From: Pseudomonas saliphila
GTDB lineage: Bacteria; Pseudomonadota; Gammaproteobacteria; Pseudomonadales; Pseudomonadaceae
Direction: 5' to 3'
DNA length: 64,000 bases
Assembly: GCF_008638345.1 (NCBI RefSeq)
Contig: NZ_VTVA01000001.1
Coordinates: 186,001 to 250,000, forward strand
Part shown: one piece after another, positions 1 through 9,662 of the stretch
Layout of the letters: every line of letters begins with the position of its first letter
Numbering within the stretch: position 1 is the first letter of the stretch
Made by a program: the position numbers and the translations under genes
Notes under the pieces: model-generated
Told to the model about the DNA's origin: nothing
The model's input: only the letters and a program-made list of their open reading frames with translations
The model's database searches: none

Positions 1-348
1 CTGCTTGGTGAAACCCTTGCGGGTCTCTTCGGTCAGGGCCGGCATCGGCACGCGAATGGTCGTGCCGGCAGTGGCCGGATTCAGACCCAGATCAGAGGTC
101 ATGATGGCTTTTTCAACAGCCTGAATCATGCTGCGATCGAACACGGTCAGTGCCAGCGTCCGGGAGTCTTCAACGTTCACGTTGGCGACCTGGCGCAATG
201 GCGTATCAGCCCCGTAATAGGAAACGACTACTGTGTCGAGAATGCTCGGATGAGCGCGCCCTGTGCGGATCTTGGCAAAGGCGTGGTCCAACGATTCGAC
301 CGACTTCTTCATCCGCTCCTGCGCGTCTTTCTTGATTTCATTGATCAT
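1..348 (-). CDS. frr: Ribosome recycling factor, 5' part only
   Basis: With EF-G, this factor splits the post-termination ribosome so the subunits can be reused. The visible part is the first 116 residues of a protein normally about 185 long; the rest lies beyond the left edge. It begins [13 protein letters not shown] and carries the family's RTGRA stretch at residues 28-32, then the SILD and VEDSRTL segments typical of bacterial RRF. The start ATG lies 3 bases after the pyrH stop, so frr is almost certainly the last gene of a pyrH-frr transcript and translated by coupling. No defects are visible in the part present. Confidence 0.95.
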   Translation of the reverse strand, partial: MINEIKKDAQERMKKSVESLDHAFAKIRTGRAHPSILDTVVVSYYGADTPLRQVANVNVEDSRTLALTVFDRSMIQAVEKAIMTSDLGLNPATAGTTIRVPMPALTEETRKGFTKQ

Positions 349-350
349 TA

Positions 351-1085
351 CTAGTCCTCGATCAGAGTGCCTTCGGCGCTTCCAACGACTGCGTTCAACA
401 GCGCTCCGGGCTTGTTCATATTAAACACGCGTAACGGCATCTTGTGATCGCGGATCAGGCAGATGGCGGTAAGATCCATCACACCCAGCTTAAGATCCAG
501 GACCTGGTCATAGGTCAGCTTGTCGAAACGTTCGGCATTCGGGTCTTTCATCGGATCGGCGTTGTACACCCCGTCGACCTTGGTCGCCTTGAGCACAACA
601 TCGGCGTCCACTTCGATGCCGCGTAGGCAGGCGGCGGTGTCAGTGGTGAAGAAGGGGTTGCCGGTACCAGCCGAAAATATTACCACGTCGCCGCCAGCAA
701 GATAGCGCATCGCTTTGCGTCGGTCGTAGTGCTCGGTGACGCCTTCCATGGTAATGGCTGACATCACCCGGGTCTGGATATTGGAGCGTTCGAGCGCGTC
801 ACGCATGGCCAGGCCGTTCATGACCGTCGCCAGCATGCCCATGTGGTCGCCTGTTACCCGATCCATGCCAACGGCATGCAAGGCTGCGCCGCGGAACAGG
901 TTGCCACCGCCGATCACCAGGCCAACCTGCACGCCGATACCGACCAGCTGCCCCACTTCAAGGGCCATACGATCCAGAACCTTCGGATCAATCCCGATCT
1001 CCTCAGTGCCCATCAGCGCTTCGCCGCTGAGCTTGAGAAGGATCCTTTTATATTTGGGCTGGCGACTGCTAGGTACCTGGGCCAT
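351..1085 (-). CDS. pyrH: Uridylate (UMP) kinase
   Basis: This cytosolic enzyme phosphorylates UMP to UDP with ATP, a step of pyrimidine nucleotide synthesis, and belongs to the amino-acid-kinase fold family. Visible motifs are LKLSGEAL (17-24), the glycine-rich GGGNLFRG (59-66), [10 protein letters not shown] (140-149) and KATKVDGVY (166-174). The 244-residue length fits pseudomonad PyrH. The reading frame is open 13 codons further upstream, but I chose the ATG at 1085 because AGGAG lies 8 bases before it and the product then begins as in relatives (MAQ..., [15 protein letters not shown]). It sits between tsf and frr, the usual arrangement. Confidence 0.96.
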   Translation of the reverse strand: MAQVPSSRQPKYKRILLKLSGEALMGTEEIGIDPKVLDRMALEVGQLVGIGVQVGLVIGGGNLFRGAALHAVGMDRVTGDHMGMLATVMNGLAMRDALERSNIQTRVMSAITMEGVTEHYDRRKAMRYLAGGDVVIFSAGTGNPFFTTDTAACLRGIEVDADVVLKATKVDGVYNADPMKDPNAERFDKLTYDQVLDLKLGVMDLTAICLIRDHKMPLRVFNMNKPGALLNAVVGSAEGTLIED

Positions 1086-1192
1086 GCTTGACTCTCCTGC
1101 TGTGGGTGGAGAAAAACTCAACAAGTCTCACCATGGGAGCGCTGTTTAGCGCTTCCCTAGACACTCGGGATGATTACTTGTTCAGTGTTTCC

Positions 1193-1229
1193 TAAAAAAG
1201 AGGCCTCCCGCTTACGCGGGAAGCCTCTG
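1193..1229 (-). terminator. Intrinsic terminator after tsf
   Basis: On the minus strand, AGAGGCttCCCGC and GCGGGaggCCTCT form a long hairpin with a four-base loop, followed directly by a run of six T. It lies about 65 bases past the tsf stop, so it should end the rpsB-tsf transcript and separate it from pyrH-frr. Confidence 0.85.
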
Positions 1230-1292
1230 ATCAACCATATTACAGTTGCCCTGCTCGAGCGACTGCTGCGCGCTGGTTAAACGGCACGGATC

Positions 1293-2162
1293 TTACTTCT
1301 TGGACGCTTCGAGCTGGGCCGCAACCTCTGACGCGAAGTCGACTTCGGCGCGCTCAATACCTTCACCCACTTCGAAACGTACGAAGGAGATGACTTCAGC
1401 ACCGGCCTTCTTGGCCAGGTCGCCGACCTTGATTTCAGGGTCCTTGACGAAGGGCTGCTCAACCAGGCTGGCTTCGGACAGGAACTTGTTGATCCGGCCC
1501 TTCACCATGTTCTCGACGATATTTTCCGGCTTGCCAGCGATCTTCTCGGCGTTCAAGGCCATGAAAATTTCCTTTTCCTTTGCCACAGCTTCTTCAGAAA
1601 CTTCAGAAGGAGCAAGGAACTGCGGGTTGCTGGCCGCTACGTGCATAGCGATATCGCGCGCCAGTTCAACGGTGCCGCCTTTGAGGGTAACCACAACACC
1701 GATGCGGTGACCGTGCAGGTAAGCGCCGATGACGTCACCCTCGACGCGGGCCAGACGACGGATATTGACATTCTCGCCGCACTTGGCGACCAGCGCTTCA
1801 CGGGCGGATTCCTGATCGGCAATCAACGGCGCTGCATCGGTGTAACCGGCTGCGAAAGCCTTTTCCAGGCTGTCGCTGACGAAGCCTTTGAAGTCGTCCT
1901 GCAGAGCCAGGAAGTCGGTCTGGGAATTCACTTCAACAATCACTGCCGCTTTGTTGTCATCAGCAACCTTGACCGCGATTGCACCCTCGGCAGCAATATT
2001 GCCGGCTTTTTTTGCAGCCTTGATCGAACCGGCAGCGCGCATGTCGTCAATGGCTTTTTCGATGTCGCCGCCGGCAGCGTTCAGTGCCTTTTTGCAATCC
2101 ATCATGCCCTGGCCAGTGCGCTCGCGCAGTTCTTTAACCATGGCTGCAGTAATCTGTGTCAT
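1293..2162 (-). CDS. tsf: Translation elongation factor Ts
   Basis: EF-Ts is the guanine-nucleotide exchange factor that regenerates EF-Tu-GTP. The 289-residue product has the N-terminal UBA-like domain (MTQITAAMVKELRERTG, then GMMDCKKAL), the conserved core beginning near SQTDFLALQDDF, and the C-terminal subdomain ending AAQLEASKK. Length and order match gammaproteobacterial EF-Ts. It follows rpsB by 136 bases that contain a hairpin, and precedes a strong terminator. No irregularities were seen. Confidence 0.97.
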   Translation of the reverse strand: MTQITAAMVKELRERTGQGMMDCKKALNAAGGDIEKAIDDMRAAGSIKAAKKAGNIAAEGAIAVKVADDNKAAVIVEVNSQTDFLALQDDFKGFVSDSLEKAFAAGYTDAAPLIADQESAREALVAKCGENVNIRRLARVEGDVIGAYLHGHRIGVVVTLKGGTVELARDIAMHVAASNPQFLAPSEVSEEAVAKEKEIFMALNAEKIAGKPENIVENMVKGRINKFLSEASLVEQPFVKDPEIKVGDLAKKAGAEVISFVRFEVGEGIERAEVDFASEVAAQLEASKK

Positions 2163-2245
2163 AGAGATATTCCTCTGAATTGCTTGATTTTTAGCTGCCC
2201 GGGAGATTCGCAGGCAGCCATATCAGTGTTGCAAAAAGATATGGC

Positions 2246-2271
2246 AAAAAAGGGGGCATAGCCCCCTTTTT
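2246..2271. terminator. Hairpin between rpsB and tsf
   Basis: A perfect stem (AAAAAGGGGGC / GCCCCCTTTTT, loop ATA) has T runs on either strand. It lies between the rpsB stop and the tsf start, a place where a partial terminator commonly lowers tsf expression relative to rpsB. That it is leaky is an inference. Confidence 0.75.
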
Positions 2272-2298
2272 AGTACGGCATTAACGCGCCGTTAACCC

Positions 2299-3042
2299 TC
2301 AGCCCTGGGGTGCCTCAGCAGCAGGAGCGGATTCTTCAACGAACTCATCAGCGCCGCCGTTGGTGTTCTTGCCGCTCAGTACCGCGTCAGCCATGGCTGC
2401 TGCGTACAGACGGATCGCACGAATAGCGTCGTCGTTACCTGGGATGACGTAATCGATGCCGTCCGGGCTGCTGTTGGTATCAACGATGCCGATAACCGGG
2501 ATACCCAGCTTGTTGGCTTCGGTGATAGCAATGCGCTCGTGCTCGACATCAATAACGAACATTGCGTCAGGCAGGCCGCCCATATCCTTGATGCCGCCCA
2601 GACCACGATCCAGCTTTTCCAGATCGCGAGTGCGCATCAGCGCCTCTTTCTTGGTCAGCTTGGTGAAGGTGCCGTCCTGCGACTGGATTTCAAGATCACG
2701 CAGACGCTTGATGGATGCGCGGATGGTCTTGTAGTTGGTCAGCATGCCGCCCAACCAGCGGTGATCGACATACGGCATGCCGGCACGGCTTGCTTCTTCA
2801 GCAATGATCTTGCTGGCAGCACGCTTGGTGCCGACGAACAGCAGCTTGTTCTTGCCGGAAGCCAGCTTTTCCACGAAGCTCAGGGCGTCGTGAAACATGG
2901 GCATGGTTTTTTCGAGGTTGATGATGTGAATCTTGTTGCGAGCGCCGAAGATGTACTTGCCCATCTTCGGGTTCCAGTAACGGGTCTGGTGGCCGAAGTG
3001 CGCACCGGCCTTCAGCATATCGCGCATTGATACTTGAGTCAT
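2299..3042 (-). CDS. rpsB: 30S ribosomal protein S2
   Basis: S2 is a component of the small ribosomal subunit, needed for S1 binding. The 247-residue product starts [19 protein letters not shown] and shows the S2 signatures [13 protein letters not shown], the LFVGTKRAA segment and the [19 protein letters not shown] block. The frame is open for 24 codons upstream; the ATG at 3042 is preferred because all S2 proteins begin at this point and AGCTG precedes it. It is the first gene of the rpsB-tsf unit. The roughly 135-base leader between the predicted promoter and the start is compatible with S2-mediated autoregulation, known for this operon in enterics. Confidence 0.97.
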   Translation of the reverse strand: MTQVSMRDMLKAGAHFGHQTRYWNPKMGKYIFGARNKIHIINLEKTMPMFHDALSFVEKLASGKNKLLFVGTKRAASKIIAEEASRAGMPYVDHRWLGGMLTNYKTIRASIKRLRDLEIQSQDGTFTKLTKKEALMRTRDLEKLDRGLGGIKDMGGLPDAMFVIDVEHERIAITEANKLGIPVIGIVDTNSSPDGIDYVIPGNDDAIRAIRLYAAAMADAVLSGKNTNGGADEFVEESAPAAEAPQG

Positions 3043-3182
3043 GACAGCTCCAATATATATCGGGTTGAGCCTCCACGTATCCCAATGCCCAACCCCGGAG
3101 GGCACCCAGGACAATGTGACGATACGTGTGCGGTTTCAGTTTCGCCTGGGCACAGATAACTGCGTTCTCTCAGGCGCGGCGC

Positions 3183-3211
3183 TTTATACCATATCGCGCG
3201 GGCTGCGGAAA
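3183..3211 (-). promoter_or_regulatory. Possible sigma-70 promoter of rpsB
   Basis: On the minus strand, TATAAA is preceded at 17 bases by TTTCCG, a weak -35. A start near 3176 would give a leader of roughly 135 bases before rpsB. Only the -10 match is good. Confidence 0.4.
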
Positions 3212-3251
3212 CAGGAAGTTGCCGGACGGTCGCCGTGGCCCTGGCCGCCAC

Positions 3252-3285
3252 GTCTGGTAAACAGAGCCCTGCATGTCTGGTAAAC
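3252..3285 (+). repeat. Two 11-base direct repeats upstream of map
   Basis: GTCTGGTAAAC occurs at 3252-3262 and again at 3275-3285, 23 bases apart (about two helical turns), 60-90 bases before map in the rpsB/map divergent region. The spacing would suit a dimeric regulator or a duplicated promoter element; no function is proven. The rest of the 301-base gap holds the rpsB leader and nothing else I can name. Confidence 0.6.
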
Positions 3286-3343
3286 TGTGGGGCTTGTCCA
3301 GTCCCTACGCCAGTTCAGGCGTCGTAATCGAGAGAGCCCAAAC

Positions 3344-4132
3344 ATGACAGTTACCATCAAGACTCCGGAAGATATTGCCGGCATGCGCATCGCTGGTCGG
3401 CTGGCCGCAGAAGTACTGGAGATGATCGGTGAGCATGTCAAACCAGGCATCACGACCGAAGAGCTGGACCGCATCTGCCACGACCACATAGTTAATGTGC
3501 AGAAGGCCATCCCCGCGCCGCTGAACTACGGCGGCGCGCCCGACCGCATCCCCTTTCCCAAATCGATATGCACCTCGATCAACCACGTGGTCTGCCATGG
3601 CATCCCGAACGAAAAGCCGCTAAAGAGCGGCGACGCGCTCAATATCGATGTCACCGTCATCAAGGATGGCTACCACGGCGACACCAGCAAGATGTTTATG
3701 ATCGGTGAGGTGCCTGAATGGATGGAGCGGCTCGCCAGGGTGACGCAGGAATGTATGTATAAAGGTATCTCGGTAGTGCGCCCCGGCGCTCGCCTGGGCG
3801 ATATCGGCCACGTGATCCAGACCCACGCGCAAGCTAACCATTACAGTGTGGTACGCGAATATTGCGGTCACGGCATCGGCAAGGTATTCCACGAGGAACC
3901 TCAGGTACTGCATTACGGCCGCGCCGGCACCGGCCTCGAATTGAAGGAAGGCATGACCTTCACCATCGAACCGATGATCAACCAGGGTCGTGCCGAAACC
4001 CGGCTGCTGGGAGATGGCTGGACCGCCATTACCAAGGATCGCAAGATGTCCATGCAGTGGGAACACACTGTGCTGGTTACCGCCGACGGCTACGAAGTAC
4101 TTACCCTGCGTAAAGAAGAAAGCTTCAGGTAA
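3344..4132 (+). CDS. map: Methionine aminopeptidase, type I
   Basis: This enzyme removes the initiator methionine from nascent proteins using a two-metal centre. The 262-residue product has the five metal ligands at their expected places: D102 (NIDVT), D113 (HGDTSKMF), H176 (GHGIGK), E209 (TIEPM) and E240 (QWEHT), plus the NHVVCHGIP substrate-side segment. The ATG at 3344 was chosen over an upstream in-frame start because homologues begin [11 protein letters not shown]. It is divergent from rpsB and 29 bases upstream of glnD, with which it probably forms a transcription unit. Confidence 0.97.
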   Translation: MTVTIKTPEDIAGMRIAGRLAAEVLEMIGEHVKPGITTEELDRICHDHIVNVQKAIPAPLNYGGAPDRIPFPKSICTSINHVVCHGIPNEKPLKSGDALNIDVTVIKDGYHGDTSKMFMIGEVPEWMERLARVTQECMYKGISVVRPGARLGDIGHVIQTHAQANHYSVVREYCGHGIGKVFHEEPQVLHYGRAGTGLELKEGMTFTIEPMINQGRAETRLLGDGWTAITKDRKMSMQWEHTVLVTADGYEVLTLRKEESFR

Positions 4133-4161
4133 TCGCTGCACGCCATTCCGAGGGCACTACC

Positions 4162-6864
4162 GTGGACCATGAACTTTTCGACCGGGGCCAGTTTCAGGCT
4201 GAACTGGCCCTGAAAAGCAGCCCCGTGGCGGCTTTCAAGAAAGCTATCAAGCATGCGGACCACGTCCTCAAGGTGCGCTTCAACGGCGGGCGGGACATTC
4301 GCAAGCTGGTGCATGACCGCGCCTGGTTTACCGACCAGATTCTAACCCAGGCCTGGAGCCGGCTGACCTGCGCTGAAGATCCGGACATCGCCCTGCTGGC
4401 AGTCGGCGGTTATGGCCGCGGTGAGCTGCATCCGCATTCCGACATCGACCTGTTGATTCTGTTGCGTGAGGACAACGCGGCCGACTATCGCGATTCAATC
4501 GAGCAGTTCCTGATGCTGCTGTGGGACGTCGGCCTGGAAGTGGGCCAGAGTGTGCGCTCGGTCGCTCAATGCGAAGAAGAAGCGCGCGCCGATATCACGG
4601 TGATCACCAATCTGATGGAGTCGCGCACACTGGCCGGCGGCGAAGACCTGCGCCAAGCCATGATCGCTAACATCGGTACCGACAAGATGTGGAGCGACGC
4701 CGAGTTCTTCCGTGCCAAGCGCGCCGAGCAGCAGGCGCGCCACGCCAAATTCAACGACACCGAATACAATCTCGAGCCGAACGTCAAAGGCTCCCCTGGC
4801 GGTCTGCGCGACATCCAGACCATCGGCTGGGTCGCTTTACGGCATTTCGGTACCAGCGATCTGCGCCAGCTGGTGGACCGCGGTTTCCTCAACGAATCCG
4901 AGTATCAGATTCTGGCATCAGGTCAGGCCTTCCTGTGGAAGGTACGCTTTGCCCTGCACCACCTTGCCGGGCGCGCGGAAGACCGTTTGCTGTTCGACCA
5001 CCAGCGGGCACTGGCGCGATTGCTGGGCTATGAGGATACCGACACCAAACTCGGCGTTGAAAGCTTCATGCAGCGCTATTACCGGGTAGTGATGTCGCTA
5101 TCGCAGCTGAACGACTTGCTGATGCAGCACTTCGAGGAAATCCTGCTGCGTGATGCCGAGGCCGCCGATATCACCCCGCTCAATGCGCGGTTTCGGATCC
5201 GTGATCATTACATCGAAGTGACTGACGACCAGGTCTTCCAGCGCACCCCGTCAGCCCTGCTGGAGATTTTCCTGCTGATGGCGCAGCACGTCGAGATCCG
5301 TGGCGTGCGCGCCGGGACCATACGACTGTTGCGCGACCACCGGCATCTTATCGACGAAGCTTTTCGCAGCGACATCCGCAACACCAGCCTGTTCATCGAG
5401 TTGCTACGCTGCAGACAAGGGATCCACCGCAATCTGCGGCGTATGAATCGCTACGGGATTCTGGGACGTTATCTGCCGGAGTTCGGCAAGATCGTCGGAC
5501 AGATGCAACACGATCTGTTCCACATCTATACCGTCGACGCCCATACGCTCAACCTGATCAAGCACTTGCGCAAGCTGGGGCATTCCGACTACCAGGAAAA
5601 GTACCCACTGGCATGGCGCATCTTCAACCGGCTGCCGAAACCGGATCTGCTGTATATGGCCGGCCTGTATCACGACATTGCCAAGGGCCGGGGTGGCGAC
5701 CATTCCGAGCTGGGCGCGGTGGATGCCGAGGCGTTCTGCAAGCGCCACAAGCTGCCCGCCTGGGACACCCATCTGGTGAGCTGGCTGGTGGGTAACCACC
5801 TGATCATGTCCACTACCGCACAGCGTAAGGATATTTCCGACCCGCAGGTCATCCATGACTTTGCCCTGCGCATGGGCAACCAGGTGCGCCTGGATTATCT
5901 CTACGTACTGACCATCGCCGACATCAACGCGACCAATCCGACCCTGTGGAATTCCTGGCGCGCCTCCCTGTTGCGCCAGCTGTACACCGAGACCAAGCGT
6001 GCATTGCGCCGCGGGCTGGAAAACCCGCCCAACCGGGACGAGCATATTCATCAGACCCAGCAGGCCGCGCTGGATATTCTGGTGCGCAGCGGTATCGATG
6101 AAGAAGACGTCGAAGCCCTGTGGGAGCAGCTGGGAGAGGACTATTTTCTCCGGCATACCGCCAACGATATCGCCTGGCATACCGAGGCCATCGCCCAGCA
6201 CGCTGACAAACACGTGCCCCTGGTATTGATCAAGGAAACCGCTCAGCGCGAATTCGAAGGTGCTACCCAGATCTTCATCTATACCCCGGAGCAGAACGAC
6301 CTGTTTGCCGTGACCGTTGCGGCAATGGATCAGCTGAATCTGAGCATTCAGGATGCCCGCGTCATCACCTCGACGGGGCGCTTCAGCCTGGATAACTACA
6401 TCGTTCTGGACGCCGACGGCGAATCCATTGGCGACAATCCGGAACGCATTCGCCAAATCAAATCAGGGCTGATTGAAGCCTTGTCCGATCCGGACTCCTA
6501 TCCGTCGATCATTCAGCGCCGCGTCGCGCGCCAGCTCAAGCATTTCGCCTTCCCGCCGGAGGTCACCATCTTCAACGACCACGGCGGCCAGCACACGATT
6601 CTGGAGCTCAGCGCACCCGACCGCCCCGGCTTGCTGGCGCGTATGGGCAAGATCTTTCTGGATTTTGATATCAGCGTGCAGAACGCCAAGATCGTGACCT
6701 TGGGGGAACGAGTGGATGACGTCTTCGTCCTCACGGACGCGAACAACGAGCCCTTATCGGACCCCGATCTCTGCGCCCGGCTGCAGGCCACTATCGTCGA
6801 GACCCTGGGCTCCAATTACCAACAAGATCATAACCGCTCGCATGATATCGCGAACCGGCACTGA
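4162..6864 (+). CDS. glnD: Bifunctional uridylyltransferase / uridylyl-removing enzyme of PII
   Basis: GlnD senses glutamine and adds or removes UMP on PII proteins (GlnB/GlnK), thereby controlling glutamine synthetase and NtrBC. The 900 residues show the order expected: nucleotidyltransferase domain with [10 protein letters not shown] (82-91) and catalytic D94/D96, central helical domain, HD hydrolase domain with [18 protein letters not shown] around residue 504, and two C-terminal ACT domains (about 707-790 and 815-890, the second containing [13 protein letters not shown]). It starts with GTG; the next residues [20 protein letters not shown] match relatives, so this start is sound. Confidence 0.97.
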   Translation: MDHELFDRGQFQAELALKSSPVAAFKKAIKHADHVLKVRFNGGRDIRKLVHDRAWFTDQILTQAWSRLTCAEDPDIALLAVGGYGRGELHPHSDIDLLILLREDNAADYRDSIEQFLMLLWDVGLEVGQSVRSVAQCEEEARADITVITNLMESRTLAGGEDLRQAMIANIGTDKMWSDAEFFRAKRAEQQARHAKFNDTEYNLEPNVKGSPGGLRDIQTIGWVALRHFGTSDLRQLVDRGFLNESEYQILASGQAFLWKVRFALHHLAGRAEDRLLFDHQRALARLLGYEDTDTKLGVESFMQRYYRVVMSLSQLNDLLMQHFEEILLRDAEAADITPLNARFRIRDHYIEVTDDQVFQRTPSALLEIFLLMAQHVEIRGVRAGTIRLLRDHRHLIDEAFRSDIRNTSLFIELLRCRQGIHRNLRRMNRYGILGRYLPEFGKIVGQMQHDLFHIYTVDAHTLNLIKHLRKLGHSDYQEKYPLAWRIFNRLPKPDLLYMAGLYHDIAKGRGGDHSELGAVDAEAFCKRHKLPAWDTHLVSWLVGNHLIMSTTAQRKDISDPQVIHDFALRMGNQVRLDYLYVLTIADINATNPTLWNSWRASLLRQLYTETKRALRRGLENPPNRDEHIHQTQQAALDILVRSGIDEEDVEALWEQLGEDYFLRHTANDIAWHTEAIAQHADKHVPLVLIKETAQREFEGATQIFIYTPEQNDLFAVTVAAMDQLNLSIQDARVITSTGRFSLDNYIVLDADGESIGDNPERIRQIKSGLIEALSDPDSYPSIIQRRVARQLKHFAFPPEVTIFNDHGGQHTILELSAPDRPGLLARMGKIFLDFDISVQNAKIVTLGERVDDVFVLTDANNEPLSDPDLCARLQATIVETLGSNYQQDHNRSHDIANRH

Positions 6865-6876
6865 GGATATTTCCGG

Positions 6877-8073
6877 ATGAACACCGACCTGCAACGTTTG
6901 CAGCCCTACCCGTTTGAAAAACTGCGTGCGTTGATCGCTGACGTCGAACCCCATCCGCAGCTGCGCCCTATCGCGCTATCGATCGGCGAGCCCAAGCATG
7001 CATCGCCGCCGCTCGTACTGGACGCACTGAGCCGGAATCTCGACAAGGCCGCGGTCTATCCCACCACGGCCGGTACGCCTGAGTTGCGGCAAGCCATCGC
7101 CGACTGGCTGACTCACCGATTCGCCCTGCAGCCGGGCAGCCTGACCCCGGAGGCCAACGTGATTCCGGTCAACGGTACGCGTGAAGCGCTGTTCTCCTTT
7201 ACCCAGGCCGCGGTCAGCCGCGATCCGCAGGGGCTGGTGGTCAGCCCCAACCCGTTTTATCAAATCTATGAAGGTGCGGCCTTTCTCGCGGGCGTGGAGC
7301 CACACTATCTCGCCTGTGACGCGTCCAATGGCTTCGTACCCGACTTCACCGCCGTGCCCGCAGACATCTGGCAGCGCTGCCAGCTGCTGTTCATCTGCAC
7401 GCCGGGCAATCCTATAGGCGCAGTGATCGGACTGGAGACGCTGCAGCAGCTTATCCACCTGGCGGATCAGTACGACTTCATCATTGCCTCGGATGAATGC
7501 TACAGCGAGATCTACGCGCCGGAACAGCCCGCCCCGGTTGGTCTGTTGCAAGCCTGCGCGGAGTTGGGCCGGCATGACTTCGCCCGCTGCGTGGTCTTTC
7601 ACAGCCTATCCAAGCGCTCCAACCTGCCTGGTTTGCGTTCAGGCTTTGTCGCCGGTGATGCCAGTCTGCTCAAGCCCTATCTGACCTACCGTACCTATCA
7701 CGGCTGCGCCATGCCGGTGCAGACCCAGCTGGCCAGCATCGCCGCCTGGCAGGACGAGCAGCACGTCGAGGAGAATCGTCAGCAGTACCAGGCCAAGTTT
7801 GATGCGGTGCTGGATATTCTTGGCGACGTGCTGGATGTACAGCGTCCGGATGCCGGGTTCTATCTATGGCCGAGAACGCCGATAGATGATGAAAGTTTCA
7901 CTCGGCGGCTGCTCGCCGAACAGAACGTATCGGTGGTGCCGGGCCGCTATCTGTCCCGGGATGTCGAGGGCTACAACCCGGGCGCCGGACGGGTACGCAT
8001 GGCCCTGGTCGCGCCGCTGGCCGATTGCATCGAGGCGGCGCAGCGCATCCGCCGCTTCGTCGAGAGCCTCTGA
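6877..8073 (+). CDS. dapC: Succinyldiaminopimelate transaminase
   Basis: This is a PLP-dependent class I/II aminotransferase, assigned to conversion of N-succinyl-2-amino-6-oxopimelate to N-succinyl-LL-diaminopimelate in the succinylase branch of lysine and murein synthesis. It is 398 residues long. The Schiff-base lysine is K246 in HSLSKRSNLPG, with the aminotransferase signatures NPFYQIYEGA, CTPGNPIGA and SDECYSEIY. The substrate assignment rests on context: it follows glnD by 12 bases and dapD is two genes downstream, as in other pseudomonads. A general aspartate-family aminotransferase is the alternative. Confidence 0.88.
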   Translation: MNTDLQRLQPYPFEKLRALIADVEPHPQLRPIALSIGEPKHASPPLVLDALSRNLDKAAVYPTTAGTPELRQAIADWLTHRFALQPGSLTPEANVIPVNGTREALFSFTQAAVSRDPQGLVVSPNPFYQIYEGAAFLAGVEPHYLACDASNGFVPDFTAVPADIWQRCQLLFICTPGNPIGAVIGLETLQQLIHLADQYDFIIASDECYSEIYAPEQPAPVGLLQACAELGRHDFARCVVFHSLSKRSNLPGLRSGFVAGDASLLKPYLTYRTYHGCAMPVQTQLASIAAWQDEQHVEENRQQYQAKFDAVLDILGDVLDVQRPDAGFYLWPRTPIDDESFTRRLLAEQNVSVVPGRYLSRDVEGYNPGAGRVRMALVAPLADCIEAAQRIRRFVESL

Positions 8074-8158
8074 GTGTCGCCCCGACTGACAGCCGAAGCA
8101 TCGCCGTGGCATAATCCGGCTCACGTTTTTTTCGGTCCTGGCCTTTGTGGAGACGCCC

Positions 8159-8536
8159 ATGTCTGAGGTTACATCCGGCGGTGACGCCAGCCCGGTTTGC
8201 CTGTACGGCATCAAGGCCTGCGACACCATGAAGAAAGCCCGCACCTGGCTCGATGAGCAGGGCGTTGTGTACCGCTTTCATGACTACAAGAAGGAAGGTA
8301 TCGACGCGCAGCGGCTACAGGCCTGGTGCAGTGAGCACGGCTGGGAGACGATCCTCAACCGTCAGGGCACCACCTTTCGCAAGCTCTCTGATGCTGACAA
8401 GCAGGATATCGATACTAATAAGGCCGTGGCGCTGATGCAGGCCAACCCCTCAATGATCAAGAGACCGGTACTCGATACCGGCTCGGAACGTCTGGTGGGC
8501 TTCAAGCCCGATCTCTACGCACGCGTTTTCGATTGA
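8159..8536 (+). CDS. ArsC/Spx family protein, YffB-like
   Basis: This is a small thioredoxin-fold protein of 125 residues related to arsenate reductase and Spx. It carries YGIKACDTMKKA with a single candidate redox cysteine (C21), RFHDYKKEGID, and the RGTTFRKL and MIKRPVL segments typical of the YffB subgroup. A true arsenate reductase role is unlikely given no ars genes nearby; YffB members are reported to be glutathione-linked or of unknown role. The ATG at 8159 was chosen because GGAG lies 9 bases before it; a GTG 12 bases upstream is also in frame. It lies between dapC and dapD; in E. coli the homologue is next to dapE. Confidence 0.85.
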   Translation: MSEVTSGGDASPVCLYGIKACDTMKKARTWLDEQGVVYRFHDYKKEGIDAQRLQAWCSEHGWETILNRQGTTFRKLSDADKQDIDTNKAVALMQANPSMIKRPVLDTGSERLVGFKPDLYARVFD

Positions 8537-8565
8537 TCTTCACGAACCATGCAAAGGAATTCCCC

Positions 8566-9600
8566 ATGAGCGAATGTTTCAGCCTGGCCTTCGGTATTGG
8601 AACCCAGAACAGCGCAGGCGACTGGTTGGAAGTGTTCTACCCGCAGCCCCTGCTCAACCCCGAAAGCGGGCTGTTGAAGGTAGTGGCCGATCAGCTCGGT
8701 TACGCAGGTGGCAATCAGGCGATAGCGGTTTCTGCCATTCAGTGTGAGACGCTGGGCAAGGCGATCGAATCGGCCGGCTTCGCCGAAGTCGGCGCTCTGG
8801 TCACCCAACTGATCAGCAGCAACAAGCCGCTGGTGGCGACCATTCTGGCTACCGACGAGGCGCCCTCTTCCACCCCCGAGGCCTACCTCAAGCTGCATCT
8901 GCTGTCACACCGTCTGGTCAAGCCGCATGGCGTAGTATTGGCAGGTATCTTCCCGCTGCTACCGAACGTCGCCTGGACCAACCACGGCGCCATCGATGTC
9001 AACGAACTGCCCCAGCGTCAGCTGGCAGCCCGCCTGAAGGGCGAGACTCTGAATGTACACAGCATCGATAAATTCCCGTCGATGACCGAGTACGTGGTGC
9101 CCGGCGGCGTACGCATTGCCGATACCGCACGGGTCCGCCTGGGCGCCTACGTCGGCGAAGGCACTACTGTCATGCATGAAGGTTTTATCAACTTCAATGC
9201 CGGTACCGCCGGCACCAGCATGGTCGAAGGTCGCATCTCCGCCGGCGTGTTCGTTGGCAAGGGTTCCGATCTGGGTGGTGGTTGCTCGACCATGGGCACC
9301 TTGTCCGGCGGCGGCAATATCGTCATCGCGGTGGGTGAAGGCTGCCTGATCGGAGCCAACGCCGGTATCGGTATCCCGCTCGGCGATCGTTGTACCGTCG
9401 AGGCAGGCCTGTACATCACGGCGGGTATCAAGGTTGCCTTGCTGGATGATGCCGATAACCTGGTGGAGATCGTCAAGGCTCGCGAACTGGCCAACCAGAC
9501 CGACCTGCTGTTTCGCCGTAACTCGCAGACCGGCGCTATCGAATGCAAGACCAACAAGAGCGCCATCCAGCTCAACGATATGCTGCACGCGCATAACTGA
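8566..9600 (+). CDS. dapD: 2,3,4,5-tetrahydropyridine-2,6-dicarboxylate N-succinyltransferase
   Basis: DapD transfers succinyl from succinyl-CoA to tetrahydrodipicolinate, the committed step of the succinylase route to diaminopimelate. The 344 residues match the length of the pseudomonad form. The C-terminal half is a left-handed beta helix rich in hexapeptide repeats (from GVRIADTARVRLGAYVGEG through the SDLGGGCSTMGTLSGGGN and GIGIPLGDR turns), ending KTNKSAIQLNDMLHAHN. AAGGAA lies 8 bases before the ATG; an upstream TTG in the same frame is rejected. A hairpin terminator follows. Confidence 0.96.
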   Translation: MSECFSLAFGIGTQNSAGDWLEVFYPQPLLNPESGLLKVVADQLGYAGGNQAIAVSAIQCETLGKAIESAGFAEVGALVTQLISSNKPLVATILATDEAPSSTPEAYLKLHLLSHRLVKPHGVVLAGIFPLLPNVAWTNHGAIDVNELPQRQLAARLKGETLNVHSIDKFPSMTEYVVPGGVRIADTARVRLGAYVGEGTTVMHEGFINFNAGTAGTSMVEGRISAGVFVGKGSDLGGGCSTMGTLSGGGNIVIAVGEGCLIGANAGIGIPLGDRCTVEAGLYITAGIKVALLDDADNLVEIVKARELANQTDLLFRRNSQTGAIECKTNKSAIQLNDMLHAHN

Positions 9601-9610
9601 GTTCAACATC

Positions 9611-9635
9611 AAACGCCCGGGTATGCCGGGCGTTT
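9611..9635. terminator. Hairpin between convergent dapD and tcdA
   Basis: AAACGCCCGG and CCGGGCGTTT pair perfectly around a five-base loop. The stem flanks supply A/T at both ends, and the site lies between two convergent genes, so it probably works both ways. Confidence 0.7.
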
Positions 9636-9662
9636 GAATGCGTTCTGACCGCTCCCTCCCCG

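Noticed and set aside
5404-6456. Long open frame antisense to glnD (350 codons)
   Set aside because: It lies wholly inside the conserved HD/ACT part of glnD; high GC produces long antisense frames. No recognisable domain.
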